Of a stretch of 64,000 nucleotides of DNA, positions 26,631 to 34,681 are shown in pieces. Every line of letters begins with the position of its first letter. The stretch's first letter is position 1. Made by a program: the position numbers and the translations under genes. The DNA is from Fluviibacter sp964498255 (GTDB lineage Bacteria; Pseudomonadota; Gammaproteobacteria; Burkholderiales; Rhodocyclaceae). The notes under the pieces are model-generated. The model worked only from the letters and a program-made list of their open reading frames with translations, had not been told where the DNA came from and did no database searches. The stretch lies in contig CAZCGW010000003.1 in the NCBI GenBank assembly GCA_964498255.1, forward strand, positions 1 to 64,000, written 5' to 3'.

Positions 26631-26637
26631 ATTAATC

Positions 26638-26964
26638 TTACAGGTGGCCGTCTAGGAAGGCAACCAGCTGAGATTTCGAGAGAGCGCCTACTTTAGTGGC
26701 CTCAACGCTGCCGTTCTTGAAGAGCATTAGCGTTGGAATACCGCGAACGCCGAATTGCGCAGGCGTTTGCTGGTTCTCGTCGATATTGATCTTGGCAACT
26801 TTTACTTTGCCGGCGTAGTCCTTGGCGATATCGTCCAGGATCGGCGCGATCATTTTGCATGGGCCGCACCACTCAGCCCAGAAGTCGAGCAGAACAGGTA
26901 CATTCGAATTGGTAACGTCATCGGCGAAAGAGCTGTCAGTGACGTGGACAATATGTTCGCTCAT
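26638..26964 (-). CDS. trxA: Thioredoxin
   Basis: This is a 108-residue cytoplasmic dithiol reductase with the classical active site WCGPC (in FWAEWCGPCKMIAP near 29-42) and the cis-Pro segment GIPTLMLF. Met at 26964 is chosen because it gives the normal thioredoxin length (MSEHIVHVTDSSF). It has a good promoter upstream, a hairpin downstream, and lies in front of rho as in many proteobacteria. Confidence 0.97.
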   Translation of the reverse strand: MSEHIVHVTDSSFADDVTNSNVPVLLDFWAEWCGPCKMIAPILDDIAKDYAGKVKVAKINIDENQQTPAQFGVRGIPTLMLFKNGSVEATKVGALSKSQLVAFLDGHL

Positions 26965-27000
26965 AGCGCATTGCCTCAAAGAAATAATGAATTAGTTAGG

Positions 27001-27029
27001 ATAGTAGTGTTGATTGGTTAATCATTCAA
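27001..27029 (-). promoter_or_regulatory. Sigma-70-type promoter of trxA
   Basis: On the minus strand TTGAAT (27029-27024) and TACTAT (27006-27001) are spaced by 17 bases, placing the transcript start about 30 bases before trxA. Confidence 0.65.
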
Positions 27030-27206
27030 ACCGATCAACTTTGTGCAGTTTGCCGCAAGAATTCGCAATGAGCAAGTTGTTTGGGGCGGATTAATACACC
27101 GGCGGGCTTGCTATTGTTTCGAGTGATGAATCTTGCTGTGTATGCGCTTCGGTCATGGTATGCTCAAAGATGAAGCAGTGCACCATTTATCAGGAGTAGA
27201 GAAAGA

Positions 27207-27530
27207 ATGACGTACGTTGTTACCGACAACTGCATCAAGTGCAAATATACAGATTGTGTGGATGTTTGCCCGGTAGATTGTTTCCACGAAGGCCCGAATT
27301 TTCTGGTGATCGACCCGGATGAATGTATTGACTGCACCTTGTGTGTTGCAGAATGCCCGGCAGAAGCAATTTACGCTGAAGATGATGTGCCGGCAGGACA
27401 GGAAGCTTTTATTGCACTCAATGCCGAACTGGCCAAAAACTGGCCGGTCATCGCCGAACGCAAAGACCCATTGCCTGACGCTGACACCTTTAATGGCCAA
27501 GCTGGCAAGCTGGCTGAACTTGAACGCTAG
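27207..27530 (+). CDS. fdxA: Seven-iron ferredoxin FdxA
   Basis: This 107-residue ferredoxin carries two clusters. The first Cys group is CIKCKYTDCVDVCPVDC (9-25), and the second is CIDCTLCVAECP (about 40-51), matching the FdxA type with one 3Fe-4S and one 4Fe-4S cluster. A C-terminal extension after residue 60 is normal for this family. It acts as an electron carrier, but the partner is unknown. Ribosome-binding site AGGAG lies at a normal distance. A CBS-domain gene follows after 20 bases and is probably cotranscribed. Confidence 0.95.
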   Translation: MTYVVTDNCIKCKYTDCVDVCPVDCFHEGPNFLVIDPDECIDCTLCVAECPAEAIYAEDDVPAGQEAFIALNAELAKNWPVIAERKDPLPDADTFNGQAGKLAELER

Positions 27531-27550
27531 GATAGGACACGGATATCAGT

Positions 27551-28000
27551 ATGTTGGTACAGGAAATACTTAAACTTAAAGGTAATGTGCTCTATACCAC
27601 GCACTCTGGTGCAAGTCTGGCCGAAGTCGTTGAAGCATTAACCCAGCATGATGCGGGTTCGCTGGTTGTGATGGATGGTGGTGCAATGTCTGGCCTCATT
27701 ACCTTTCGCGAGGTGTTACAAGCTGTAGGCAAGACCAAAGGCGATCTATCCGCTATGACAGTGGCTGATTTTAAAGTTTCTGAGCCTATCGTAGCGCGCC
27801 CGGACATGCCGATTGAAGCAGTGCGTGAGCTTCTGGTTAACCATCACCAGCGCTACGTGCCAGTAATGGATGGCAAGGTACTGATGGGCGTGGTCTCGTT
27901 TATGGATGTTGCCAAAGCCGTTCTGGAAGAGCAGGGTTTTGAAAACCGGATGCTCAAGAACTTTATCAAGAACTGGCCCGCGGAAGACGGCAACGACTAA
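27551..28000 (+). CDS. Tandem CBS-domain protein
   Basis: This 149-residue soluble protein is almost entirely two CBS motifs (about 1-65 and 70-135). Such pairs bind adenine nucleotides and usually regulate another protein. The first ends GLITFREVLQAVG and the second GVVSFMDVAKAVLEE. It starts 20 bases after fdxA and is followed by a terminator, giving a two-gene unit. No regulated partner can be named. Confidence 0.88.
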   Translation: MLVQEILKLKGNVLYTTHSGASLAEVVEALTQHDAGSLVVMDGGAMSGLITFREVLQAVGKTKGDLSAMTVADFKVSEPIVARPDMPIEAVRELLVNHHQRYVPVMDGKVLMGVVSFMDVAKAVLEEQGFENRMLKNFIKNWPAEDGND

Positions 28001-28020
28001 GTCGTCATCGCCGTCCTATT

Positions 28021-28050
28021 AAGCCAGCGATTGTCGCTGGCTTTATTTTT
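28021..28050 (+). terminator. Rho-independent terminator after CBS gene
   Basis: AAGCCAGCGA and TCGCTGGCTT form a ten-base stem with a three-base loop, followed by TATTTTT. The tail overlaps the last codons of the convergent MaoC-Pta gene. Confidence 0.9.
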
Positions 28051-29464
28051 GTTTGTTGGCGTTGGCAATACGCACGGCTAATACGCAAGAAGCCATCCGT
28101 GTCTCGGCGTTGTCGGCGCGCGATGTCAGGATAATAGGTACTTTGGCACCCAGCACAATGCCTGCCGGTACGGCACCCGCGAGATATTCGAGCTGTTTGG
28201 CAACCATATTGCCCGATTCTAGATCAGGTACCACCAGAATATCTGCCAGACCGGCAACAGCCGATTTAATGCCTTTGGTCTTGGCAGCGTCTAGCGAAAC
28301 TGCGTTGTCAAAGGCCAGAGGGCCATCCAATGTGCCCCCCTTGATTTGACCGCGATCGGCCATTTTGCAAAGCGCCGCGGCATCAATCGTTGATTGAATT
28401 TTCGGGTTGATGGTTTCGACTGCGGAGAGAATGGCTACTTTGGGATCTGGTAACCCCAGCACATGCGCCAGTTCAATCACATTCTGGACGATGTCCGCTT
28501 TTGTCATCAGATCCGGGTAGATGTTAATGGCTGCATCGGTGATCAGTAGCGGTTTGCCATAGGCGCGTACATCCATGCGAAAAACGTGCGATATGCGGCG
28601 TGCGGTTCTGAGACCTGTCGTGCGGTTGACCACGGCGCTCATCATTTCATCGGTATGCAGGCTGCCCTTCATGAGTGCATGAGCTTCGCCTTTACGGGCA
28701 AGCTCCACACCGATTCGAGCAGACTCCTGACTATAAGGCGTATCAACGATCCGGTAAGGTTCAATGTTCAGACCGAGCGATTGGGCTAACTGACGAATCC
28801 GGTCACCCGGACCAATCAGAATCGGGTTGATGAGGCCGATTTCTGCCGCAAATACAGCACCCTTTAGCGATTCTTCATCACAAGGGTGGATCACTGCCGT
28901 AGAAACAGGATCCATGCCTTCGGCTGTAGCCACAAATGCCTGGAAGCGTTCAGTATGGGTAGAAAGTGTTGCTTTGGGAACGCAAAGTTTTTTGCGAGAG
29001 ATTTTATTGGGAGGCGCTAACACCTCAAGGGTGCCGGTCACTGCACGTTGACCGCTTTCAAGGATCACTTCGGCATCAAAGAGCACGTGCTTCGTTCGTT
29101 CATATTTGCGCTCAACCGTGATCTTGAAGGTGACCGTGTCACCCACCATGATGGGGCGAAGATAACGTAGATTCTGGTCGACGAGAATTGTCCCCAAACC
29201 AGGCAATTCGCTACCCAAAAGATTGACCAGCATGGCGCCTGACCACATGCCATGTGCAATCACTTCCCGGTAAATACTGCTGTCTGCAAACTCAGGATCC
29301 AGCATGTTGGGATTGGCATCCCCCGTGGCAGCTGCAAACATGCGTAGGTCTTCAACCGTTACGGTACGTGATATTGAAGCGTTATCACCGATTTCAATCT
29401 CGTCGAACGGGTGGTTCTCGATAACGTCTGAGCAAAACTTGTCTAGGCTGTATGAATGTGACAT
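28043..29464 (-). CDS. MaoC-Pta fusion (enoyl-CoA hydratase-like / phosphate acyltransferase)
   Basis: This 473-residue protein joins an N-terminal MaoC hot-dog domain (about 20-150) to a phosphotransacetylase-type domain (about 175-470, with AEIGLINPILIGPGDRIR and a MKGSLHTDEMMSAV segment). The fusion is known as bifunctional enoyl-CoA hydratase/phosphate acetyltransferase. In MaoC hydratases the catalytic pair is Asp and His in GDxNPxHxD. Here the motif is GDANPNMLD, so Asp49 is kept but the His position is Met54, and hydratase activity may be lost. The ATG at 29464 is chosen over a TTG six codons upstream. It follows fabI by 14 bases. An acetate kinase partner is not present in the window. 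Confidence 0.9.
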   Translation of the reverse strand: MSHSYSLDKFCSDVIENHPFDEIEIGDNASISRTVTVEDLRMFAAATGDANPNMLDPEFADSSIYREVIAHGMWSGAMLVNLLGSELPGLGTILVDQNLRYLRPIMVGDTVTFKITVERKYERTKHVLFDAEVILESGQRAVTGTLEVLAPPNKISRKKLCVPKATLSTHTERFQAFVATAEGMDPVSTAVIHPCDEESLKGAVFAAEIGLINPILIGPGDRIRQLAQSLGLNIEPYRIVDTPYSQESARIGVELARKGEAHALMKGSLHTDEMMSAVVNRTTGLRTARRISHVFRMDVRAYGKPLLITDAAINIYPDLMTKADIVQNVIELAHVLGLPDPKVAILSAVETINPKIQSTIDAAALCKMADRGQIKGGTLDGPLAFDNAVSLDAAKTKGIKSAVAGLADILVVPDLESGNMVAKQLEYLAGAVPAGIVLGAKVPIILTSRADNAETRMASCVLAVRIANANKQK

Positions 29465-29478
29465 GACTTTAGATTGAA

Positions 29479-30261
29479 TCAATAAAGAATATGGCGTCCG
29501 CCATCAACGACAATAACGTCACCGGTAATACCGCGCCCTGCAGGGCTTGCCAGCAGTGTTGCCAAGGCGCCGACTTCATCAATGGTCACCAGCCTGCGCA
29601 GCGGCGCATGTTCAATGCTGTCTTGCATCAGGTGATCAAATTCAAGAATACCGGAGGCGGCACGCGTAGCAATAGGGCCTGGAGAAATTGCATTAACGGA
29701 AATGTTTTTCGGGCCTAACTCTGCTGCCAGTGCACGCGTGGCGGCTTCAAGCGAGGCTTTGGCTAGGCCCATGATGCCGTAATGAGGGGCTACGCGATTT
29801 GCGCCTTCATAGCTCATCGTTAGTAGCGCACCGCCTTCTTTCATCAAAGGGGCGGCATGGCGGGCCAGGCGAATCAGGCTGTGGCAGGAAATATCCATGG
29901 CTCGGGCGAATCCGTCTCGGCTGGTATCAAGAACGGAACCGTGCAGATCTTCCAGTGGCGCAAAGGCAATAGAGTGCAGTACGAAATCCAGCTTTCCCCA
30001 TTGCTGCTCGATTTGTTCAAACAGGGCAGCCATTTCAGCATCATCTTCTACATCCAGCGGATGGATGATCGACGCATCAACACTTTCGGCAAGGGGACGT
30101 ACATGCGGCTCCGCCTTGGCATTCAGATAGGTAACGGCTAAATCGGCACCGGCAGCACGAAACGCCTCCGCGCAACCCCAGGCAATGCTGTGTTGATTGG
30201 CAATACCGACCACCAGACCTCTAAGGCCTTTAAGAGTGCTGTTTGAGGTTTCTAGCTGCAT
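29479..30261 (-). CDS. fabI: Enoyl-[acyl-carrier-protein] reductase FabI-type
   Basis: This 260-residue short-chain dehydrogenase has FabI features: the NAD site GLVVGIANQHSIAWGCA near the N-terminus and the catalytic Tyr-x6-Lys in HYGIMGLAKASLEA, with a preceding Tyr in SYEGANR. It would reduce trans-2-enoyl-ACP in fatty-acid elongation. The frame is open 96 codons upstream, but those codons run through the divergent greB promoter, and MQLETSNSTLKGLRGLVVG at 30261 is the normal start. It is paired with the MaoC-Pta gene, so it may serve a specialised acyl-CoA route rather than be the main FabI. Confidence 0.88.
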   Translation of the reverse strand: MQLETSNSTLKGLRGLVVGIANQHSIAWGCAEAFRAAGADLAVTYLNAKAEPHVRPLAESVDASIIHPLDVEDDAEMAALFEQIEQQWGKLDFVLHSIAFAPLEDLHGSVLDTSRDGFARAMDISCHSLIRLARHAAPLMKEGGALLTMSYEGANRVAPHYGIMGLAKASLEAATRALAAELGPKNISVNAISPGPIATRAASGILEFDHLMQDSIEHAPLRRLVTIDEVGALATLLASPAGRGITGDVIVVDGGRHILY

Positions 30262-30297
30262 ACGGATTCCTGAATTAATTAAATCTTCAGTCCTTAT

Positions 30298-30310
30298 GTT
30301 GCGCCGCAAC
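30298..30310. promoter_or_regulatory. Inverted repeat upstream of fabI
   Basis: GTTGCG-C-CGCAAC is a perfect 13-base palindrome with one central base, 37 bases before the fabI start in the fabI-greB intergenic region. It could be an operator for a regulator of the fabI/MaoC-Pta unit; the regulator is not identified. Confidence 0.35.
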
Positions 30311-30356
30311 CATGATGAGTGCAAGAGGAATGGGCTGCGTAATCGATTAATTTTTT

Positions 30357-30386
30357 GTGACATCATCTTTTGCAGTCTAGGATAAT
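30357..30386 (+). promoter_or_regulatory. Sigma-70-type promoter of greB
   Basis: GTGACA (30357-30362) and GATAAT (30381-30386) are spaced by 18 bases, predicting a leader of about 20 bases before greB. Confidence 0.6.
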
Positions 30387-30413
30387 GACCTATTGCCCAG
30401 TTAAGACGCATCC

Positions 30414-30941
30414 ATGACCCAAACTGCATTACCTGAACAGCGCCATTACATGACTCCTGGCGGCCACCGTCGTCTATGCGATGAGTTGGAATACCTCGTG
30501 AAGACCGAGCGCCCAAAAATCGTGGAGATCGTCTCTTGGGCCGCTTCAAACGGCGATCGTTCGGAAAACGGGGATTATCTCTACGGCAAAAAGCGCCTGC
30601 GGGAAATCGACCGCCGTATCCGCTTTCTGATGAAGCGCATGGAAAATGCCCACATCATTGATCCGGGGCTGCAGCAGCATCGTGATCAGGTGTTTTTTGG
30701 TGCCACGGTCGTTGTTTGTGATGAAAATGGCGAAGAAACTACCTATAGCATCGTTGGCATCGATGAAGCAGACCCTAATAAGGGTTGGATTAGCTGGGTT
30801 TCACCGTTAGCTAAAGCACTTCTCAAGCTGAGAGAAGGTGATATTGCTCGTTTTGCCAGCCCTTTAGGTGATCGGGAACTGGAAGTAGTGGAAGTCATCT
30901 ACCGGTCACTGGCGGTGCCACCATTTACGCCAGAGGCTTGA
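30414..30941 (+). CDS. greB: Transcription elongation factor GreB
   Basis: GreB rescues backtracked RNA polymerase by stimulating transcript cleavage. The 175-residue product has the N-terminal coiled coil with the conserved acidic tip (in ASNGDRSENGDYLYGKKRLREIDRR, written here in part: DRSENGDY), which supplies the catalytic acidic residues. The C-terminal FKBP-like domain contains VFFGATVVV and ends with a VYRSL-like strand. YLYGKKRLREID is typical of GreB rather than GreA. It is divergent from fabI. A heat-shock-type promoter for htpG overlaps its stop codon. Confidence 0.93.
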   Translation: MTQTALPEQRHYMTPGGHRRLCDELEYLVKTERPKIVEIVSWAASNGDRSENGDYLYGKKRLREIDRRIRFLMKRMENAHIIDPGLQQHRDQVFFGATVVVCDENGEETTYSIVGIDEADPNKGWISWVSPLAKALLKLREGDIARFASPLGDRELEVVEVIYRSLAVPPFTPEA

Positions 30942-30964
30942 ATTCGAGAATAGCGTCCTTATTT
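30937..30964 (+). promoter_or_regulatory. Putative sigma-32 promoter of htpG
   Basis: CTTGAAT (30937-30943) and CCTTATTT (30957-30964) are separated by 13 bases, matching the sigma-32 consensus CTTGAAA / CCCCATTT at 12 of 15 positions. The -35 part overlaps the greB stop codon. htpG belongs to the sigma-32 regulon in E. coli, which supports the assignment. Confidence 0.55.
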
Positions 30965-31012
30965 AAGAAGCATCGCGTTCTATTCAGTCAACTTTCTTAC
31001 GTTTAAAGACCT

Positions 31013-32914
31013 ATGACTCAACAACATCAAACCGAAACCAAAGCATTCCAGGCAGAAGTGAAACAGCTACTGCAGCTGATGATCCATTCGCTCTATTCGA
31101 ACAAAGAGATTTTCCTGCGTGAACTGGTATCCAATGCATCAGATGCCTGTGACAAGCTACGCTACGAAGCATTAGCCACACCGGGGCTTTTTGAAAACGA
31201 TCCCGAGCTTGGGCTGCGCATTCTTCTGGATGCTGACGCCAAAACCATTACTATTGCCGATAACGGTATCGGCATGACCAAGGATGAGGCGATTGCGCAT
31301 CTGGGTACCATTGCCAAATCAGGCACCAAAGAGTTTTTCTCGGCCCTGACGGGTGATGCCCAGAAGGATGCCAACCTGATTGGCCAGTTTGGTGTCGGTT
31401 TCTATTCGTCGTTTATCGTTGCCGATAAAGTCACTGTACGTAGCCGTAAAGCCGGCGTACCCACTAATGAGGGTGTAGAGTGGGTATCGGCCGGCGAGGG
31501 TGAGTACACGGTTGCTGATATTGAGCATCCGGGTCGTGGCACGGAAGTCACGCTACATCTGCGGGCCGAGCAGGAGGATCTGCTCAACGGCTGGAAACTT
31601 CGTGAGATCCTGCGCAAATACTCGGATCACATTGCATTGCCGATCCGTATGGCTCAGGAAAAGTGGGATGAAGAAGCCAAGGCCATGAAGGCAACGGGTG
31701 AAGAAGAAACCGTTAATCAGGCCAGTGCACTGTGGGCGCGTCCGAAGAGCGAAGTCACTGAAGAGGAATACAAGGCCTTTTACCAGCACGTTGCGCATGA
31801 CTATCAGGAGCCGTTGACCTGGGTGCATGCCAAGGTAGAAGGTCGACAGGAATACACCCAGCTGCTGTATGTGCCATCACAGGCGCCATTTGACCTGTGG
31901 GATCGTAGTGCACGCCATGGCATCAAGCTGTACGTTAAACGCGTATTCATCATGGATGATGCAGAACAGTTGCTGCCGACCTATATGCGCTTTGTGCGCG
32001 GCGTGGTCGATGTGGCCGATCTGCCGTTGAACGTGTCGCGTGAGATCCTGCAGGAAAGCAAGGATATCGAGCAGATCCGTTCTGGCTGTACTAAACGCGT
32101 ACTCAGCTTGCTGGAAGAGCTGGCTGACAATAACGCCGAAAAATACACCACGTTCTGGAATCAGTTCGGGCAGTTGCTTAAAGAAGGCGTTGGTGAAGAC
32201 CATGCCAATCAGGCACGTATCGCCAAGTTGCTGCGTTTTGCAACGACAAACACGGATAGTCCTGAGCAGAGCGTTTCACTGGCTGAATACGTGTCGCGTA
32301 TGAAGCCGGGTCAGGACAAGATCTATTACGTTACGGCCGAAACTTTCCAAGGCGCTAAGAATAGCCCACATCTGGAAATCTTCCGTAAGAAGGGCATTGA
32401 AGTGCTGCTGCTCTCGGATCGGGTGGATGAATGGCTGGTCAGCCATCTGCGTGACTTTGACGGCAAGGCGCTGCAATCCGTCGCCAAGGGTGGGCTGGAT
32501 CTGGGTGAGCTGGAAGACGCGAGCGAAAAGCAGGCGCGTGCCGCAGCCGAGACTTCTGCCAAGGACCTGGTGGAACGACTTCAGAAGGTCTTGGGAGACA
32601 AGCTCAAGGAAGTGCGTGTTACGCACCGTCTGACCGATTCGCCGGCTTGTCTGGTGGCGGATGAACATGATCCGGGTGCCAACCTGCAACGCATGCTCAA
32701 GATGATGGGTCAGAATGCGCCGGAGATTAAGCCGATTCTCGAAATTAACCCACAGCACCCGATGCTCAAGAAAATGGAGTTGCTGCCCAACGAGGGCGGC
32801 CACTTTGATGACTATGCATCCGTGCTGTTTGATGAGGCTTTGCTGGCTGAAGGCGGCCAAATAGAAGACCCAGCTGGCTTTGTGCGCAAGATTAACCGGC
32901 TAATGCTGGGCTAA
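31013..32914 (+). CDS. htpG: Molecular chaperone HtpG (Hsp90)
   Basis: HtpG is the bacterial Hsp90, an ATP-dependent chaperone. The 633-residue product shows the GHKL ATPase site: NKEIFLRELVSNASDACDK near 29-47, DNGIGMT near 83-89, and GQFGVGFYSSF near 122-132. The middle and dimerisation domains fill the rest, with the usual PDPGxN-type segment replaced by EHDPGANLQRML near 540. Length is normal for the bacterial family. It has a heat-shock-like promoter upstream and a terminator downstream. Confidence 0.97.
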   Translation: MTQQHQTETKAFQAEVKQLLQLMIHSLYSNKEIFLRELVSNASDACDKLRYEALATPGLFENDPELGLRILLDADAKTITIADNGIGMTKDEAIAHLGTIAKSGTKEFFSALTGDAQKDANLIGQFGVGFYSSFIVADKVTVRSRKAGVPTNEGVEWVSAGEGEYTVADIEHPGRGTEVTLHLRAEQEDLLNGWKLREILRKYSDHIALPIRMAQEKWDEEAKAMKATGEEETVNQASALWARPKSEVTEEEYKAFYQHVAHDYQEPLTWVHAKVEGRQEYTQLLYVPSQAPFDLWDRSARHGIKLYVKRVFIMDDAEQLLPTYMRFVRGVVDVADLPLNVSREILQESKDIEQIRSGCTKRVLSLLEELADNNAEKYTTFWNQFGQLLKEGVGEDHANQARIAKLLRFATTNTDSPEQSVSLAEYVSRMKPGQDKIYYVTAETFQGAKNSPHLEIFRKKGIEVLLLSDRVDEWLVSHLRDFDGKALQSVAKGGLDLGELEDASEKQARAAAETSAKDLVERLQKVLGDKLKEVRVTHRLTDSPACLVADEHDPGANLQRMLKMMGQNAPEIKPILEINPQHPMLKKMELLPNEGGHFDDYASVLFDEALLAEGGQIEDPAGFVRKINRLMLG

Positions 32915-32949
32915 TTGATACGTAGACTTTATTTAGCGAGTTGATGAAG

Positions 32950-32972
32950 CGCCACCTGCGGGTGGCGTTTTT
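32950..32972 (+). terminator. Rho-independent terminator after htpG
   Basis: CGCCACC and GGTGGCG enclose a TGCG loop and are followed by five T. The last T meets the end of the convergent recJ gene. Confidence 0.92.
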
Positions 32973-34681
32973 CATGATGCTGGGCAGATCGCTTCGATAC
33001 GAAGTTGCGGGCGATCGACCCCATTGTAATGATTAATCTCAAGGGCGTAGGCCAGCGTGTCTTGATCGGTTGGTATGGTTGTATCGTTGAAGCGAATTGC
33101 ATCCATACGGCTTTGGCCGCAACCCAGGGTAAGCTTCAGATGTTTGTCTTGCAGCAGGCGTGATTCGAGAATCTGGAAACGATTCGCAAAAACCGGGGCA
33201 GGGAAGCCTTGTCCCCAGATACCTTCGGATAATTGTCTGGCGGTATTCAGACTCAGCTCGCTATCGAACAGGGCACCATCAATCGCCAGGCTATGCGTGC
33301 GAGCCTCAATCGGTAACAGTTGATCGACCAGTTCGTCAAAGGCGTGCTGGAATAATCCGAAGTCGCTTTCGCGGATACTCAAACCTGCTGCCATGGCGTG
33401 ACCGCCAAACTTTATAATAAGCTCCGGATAGATTTTGGTGAGATGATCCAGGGCATCCCGAAGATGCAAACCGGGAATTGATCGGCCAGAGCCCTTAATG
33501 AGTCCGCTGCCATCACTGGCAAAGACAACCGTGGGCCGGTGCATCTGTTCTTTGATGCGGCCCGCCAGAATGCCGACCACGCCACCGTGCCAGTTTGGAT
33601 CATAGAGACTAATGCCGGCCGTATTGGCAACGGCCAGCTGCGTCAGAATCTTTGCAGCATCGGATTTCATCTGATCTTCCACCGACCGACGGGCCACATT
33701 CAGTCGATCCAGTTCCTGCGCGAGCTTGAGCGCATCCCCCATGTCTTCAGCGAGTAGGCACCGAATGCCGATCCGCATATCGTCCATGCGGCCCGCTGCA
33801 TTAAGTCGAGGCCCCAGCAAAAAGCCCAGGTCACTGGCTTGTGCGCGGTCAGGTTGTTTCCCCGCCACGGCATAAAGCGCCAGGATGCCCGGGCAGCAAC
33901 GTCGCTGGCGAATCCGGTTCAGTCCATTGGCAACTAGAATACGATTATTGCGATCCAGCGAAACCACATCGGCGATTGTGCCCAAGGCCACCAGATCGAG
34001 CAGTGTGCCCAGATTGGCCTGTTCGGCAGCGGGCCACCCGCGCTGGCGCAAAGTCTGACGCAGCCCCATCAATACATATAGCATTACGCCCACGCCAGCC
34101 AGATTCTTTGATGGAAATTCGCAACCGGGCTGGTTCGGGTTAACAATGGCATCGGCTGCTGGCAGGGTGCTCCCGGGGAGATGGTGATCGGTAATCACGA
34201 CTTGCATACCCAGGGCTTTGGCCTGTGCAACGCCATCAATGCTGGCAATGCCGTTATCCACGGTAACCAGTAGATCGGGTTTTCCGCTGGGAGCCTGGGC
34301 AACCAGATCGACGATGGCAGGGGTAAGTCCGTAACCGAGCTTGAACCGATCCGGTACAAAGTAATCCAGTTTGGCGAGCTCAATGCCTAATAGGCGCAGG
34401 CCTTTCACGGCGACGGTACAGGCGGTTGCACCATCCGCGTCATAGTCGGCTACGATGCAGACTTTACGCCCTTCCATAATGGCATCAGCCAGGATCAGCG
34501 CTGCCATCGTCATGCCTTTGAGTGCATTCGGCGCGATCAGATCTTCCATGCGCGTGCTGATCTGGTCGGCTTGGCTAATGCCTCTGGCGGCATAGAGTCT
34601 GGCCATTAAAGGGCTTATGCCCCCTTGCTCCAACTGCCAGGCAGTGCGCTCTGACCAGGCGCGTTTACTCAGCGTTACCAT
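32972..34681 (-). CDS. recJ: Single-stranded-DNA-specific exonuclease RecJ
   Basis: RecJ is a 5'-3' single-strand exonuclease used in recombination and mismatch repair. The 569-residue product has the DHH phosphoesterase motifs VADYDADGATA and VTDHHLPG, the DHHA1 glycine motif GGHAMAAGLS, and GGVVGILAGRIKEQ. The start at 34681 (MVTLSKRAWSE) overlaps the upstream gene by seven bases. A start ten codons earlier at 34711 is possible but would increase the overlap. The coupling to the RpfE-like gene upstream suggests cotranscription. Confidence 0.93.
   Translation of the reverse strand: MVTLSKRAWSERTAWQLEQGGISPLMARLYAARGISQADQISTRMEDLIAPNALKGMTMAALILADAIMEGRKVCIVADYDADGATACTVAVKGLRLLGIELAKLDYFVPDRFKLGYGLTPAIVDLVAQAPSGKPDLLVTVDNGIASIDGVAQAKALGMQVVITDHHLPGSTLPAADAIVNPNQPGCEFPSKNLAGVGVMLYVLMGLRQTLRQRGWPAAEQANLGTLLDLVALGTIADVVSLDRNNRILVANGLNRIRQRRCCPGILALYAVAGKQPDRAQASDLGFLLGPRLNAAGRMDDMRIGIRCLLAEDMGDALKLAQELDRLNVARRSVEDQMKSDAAKILTQLAVANTAGISLYDPNWHGGVVGILAGRIKEQMHRPTVVFASDGSGLIKGSGRSIPGLHLRDALDHLTKIYPELIIKFGGHAMAAGLSIRESDFGLFQHAFDELVDQLLPIEARTHSLAIDGALFDSELSLNTARQLSEGIWGQGFPAPVFANRFQILESRLLQDKHLKLTLGCGQSRMDAIRFNDTTIPTDQDTLAYALEINHYNGVDRPQLRIEAICPAS

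Noticed and set aside
26395..26637. Possible small gene or ncRNA between rho and trxA
   Set aside because: Short frames there lack a start with a ribosome-binding site and any conserved pattern. The region is better explained as the trxA terminator plus the rho leader and promoter.
27133..27164. Possible fdxA promoter (TTGCTG and TATGCT)
   Set aside because: The spacing of 20 bases is outside the usual range, so no promoter is claimed.
30262..30549. N-terminal extension of fabI of 96 codons
   Set aside because: It would run through the divergent greB promoter and start region, and FabI proteins start where MQLETSNSTLKG begins.
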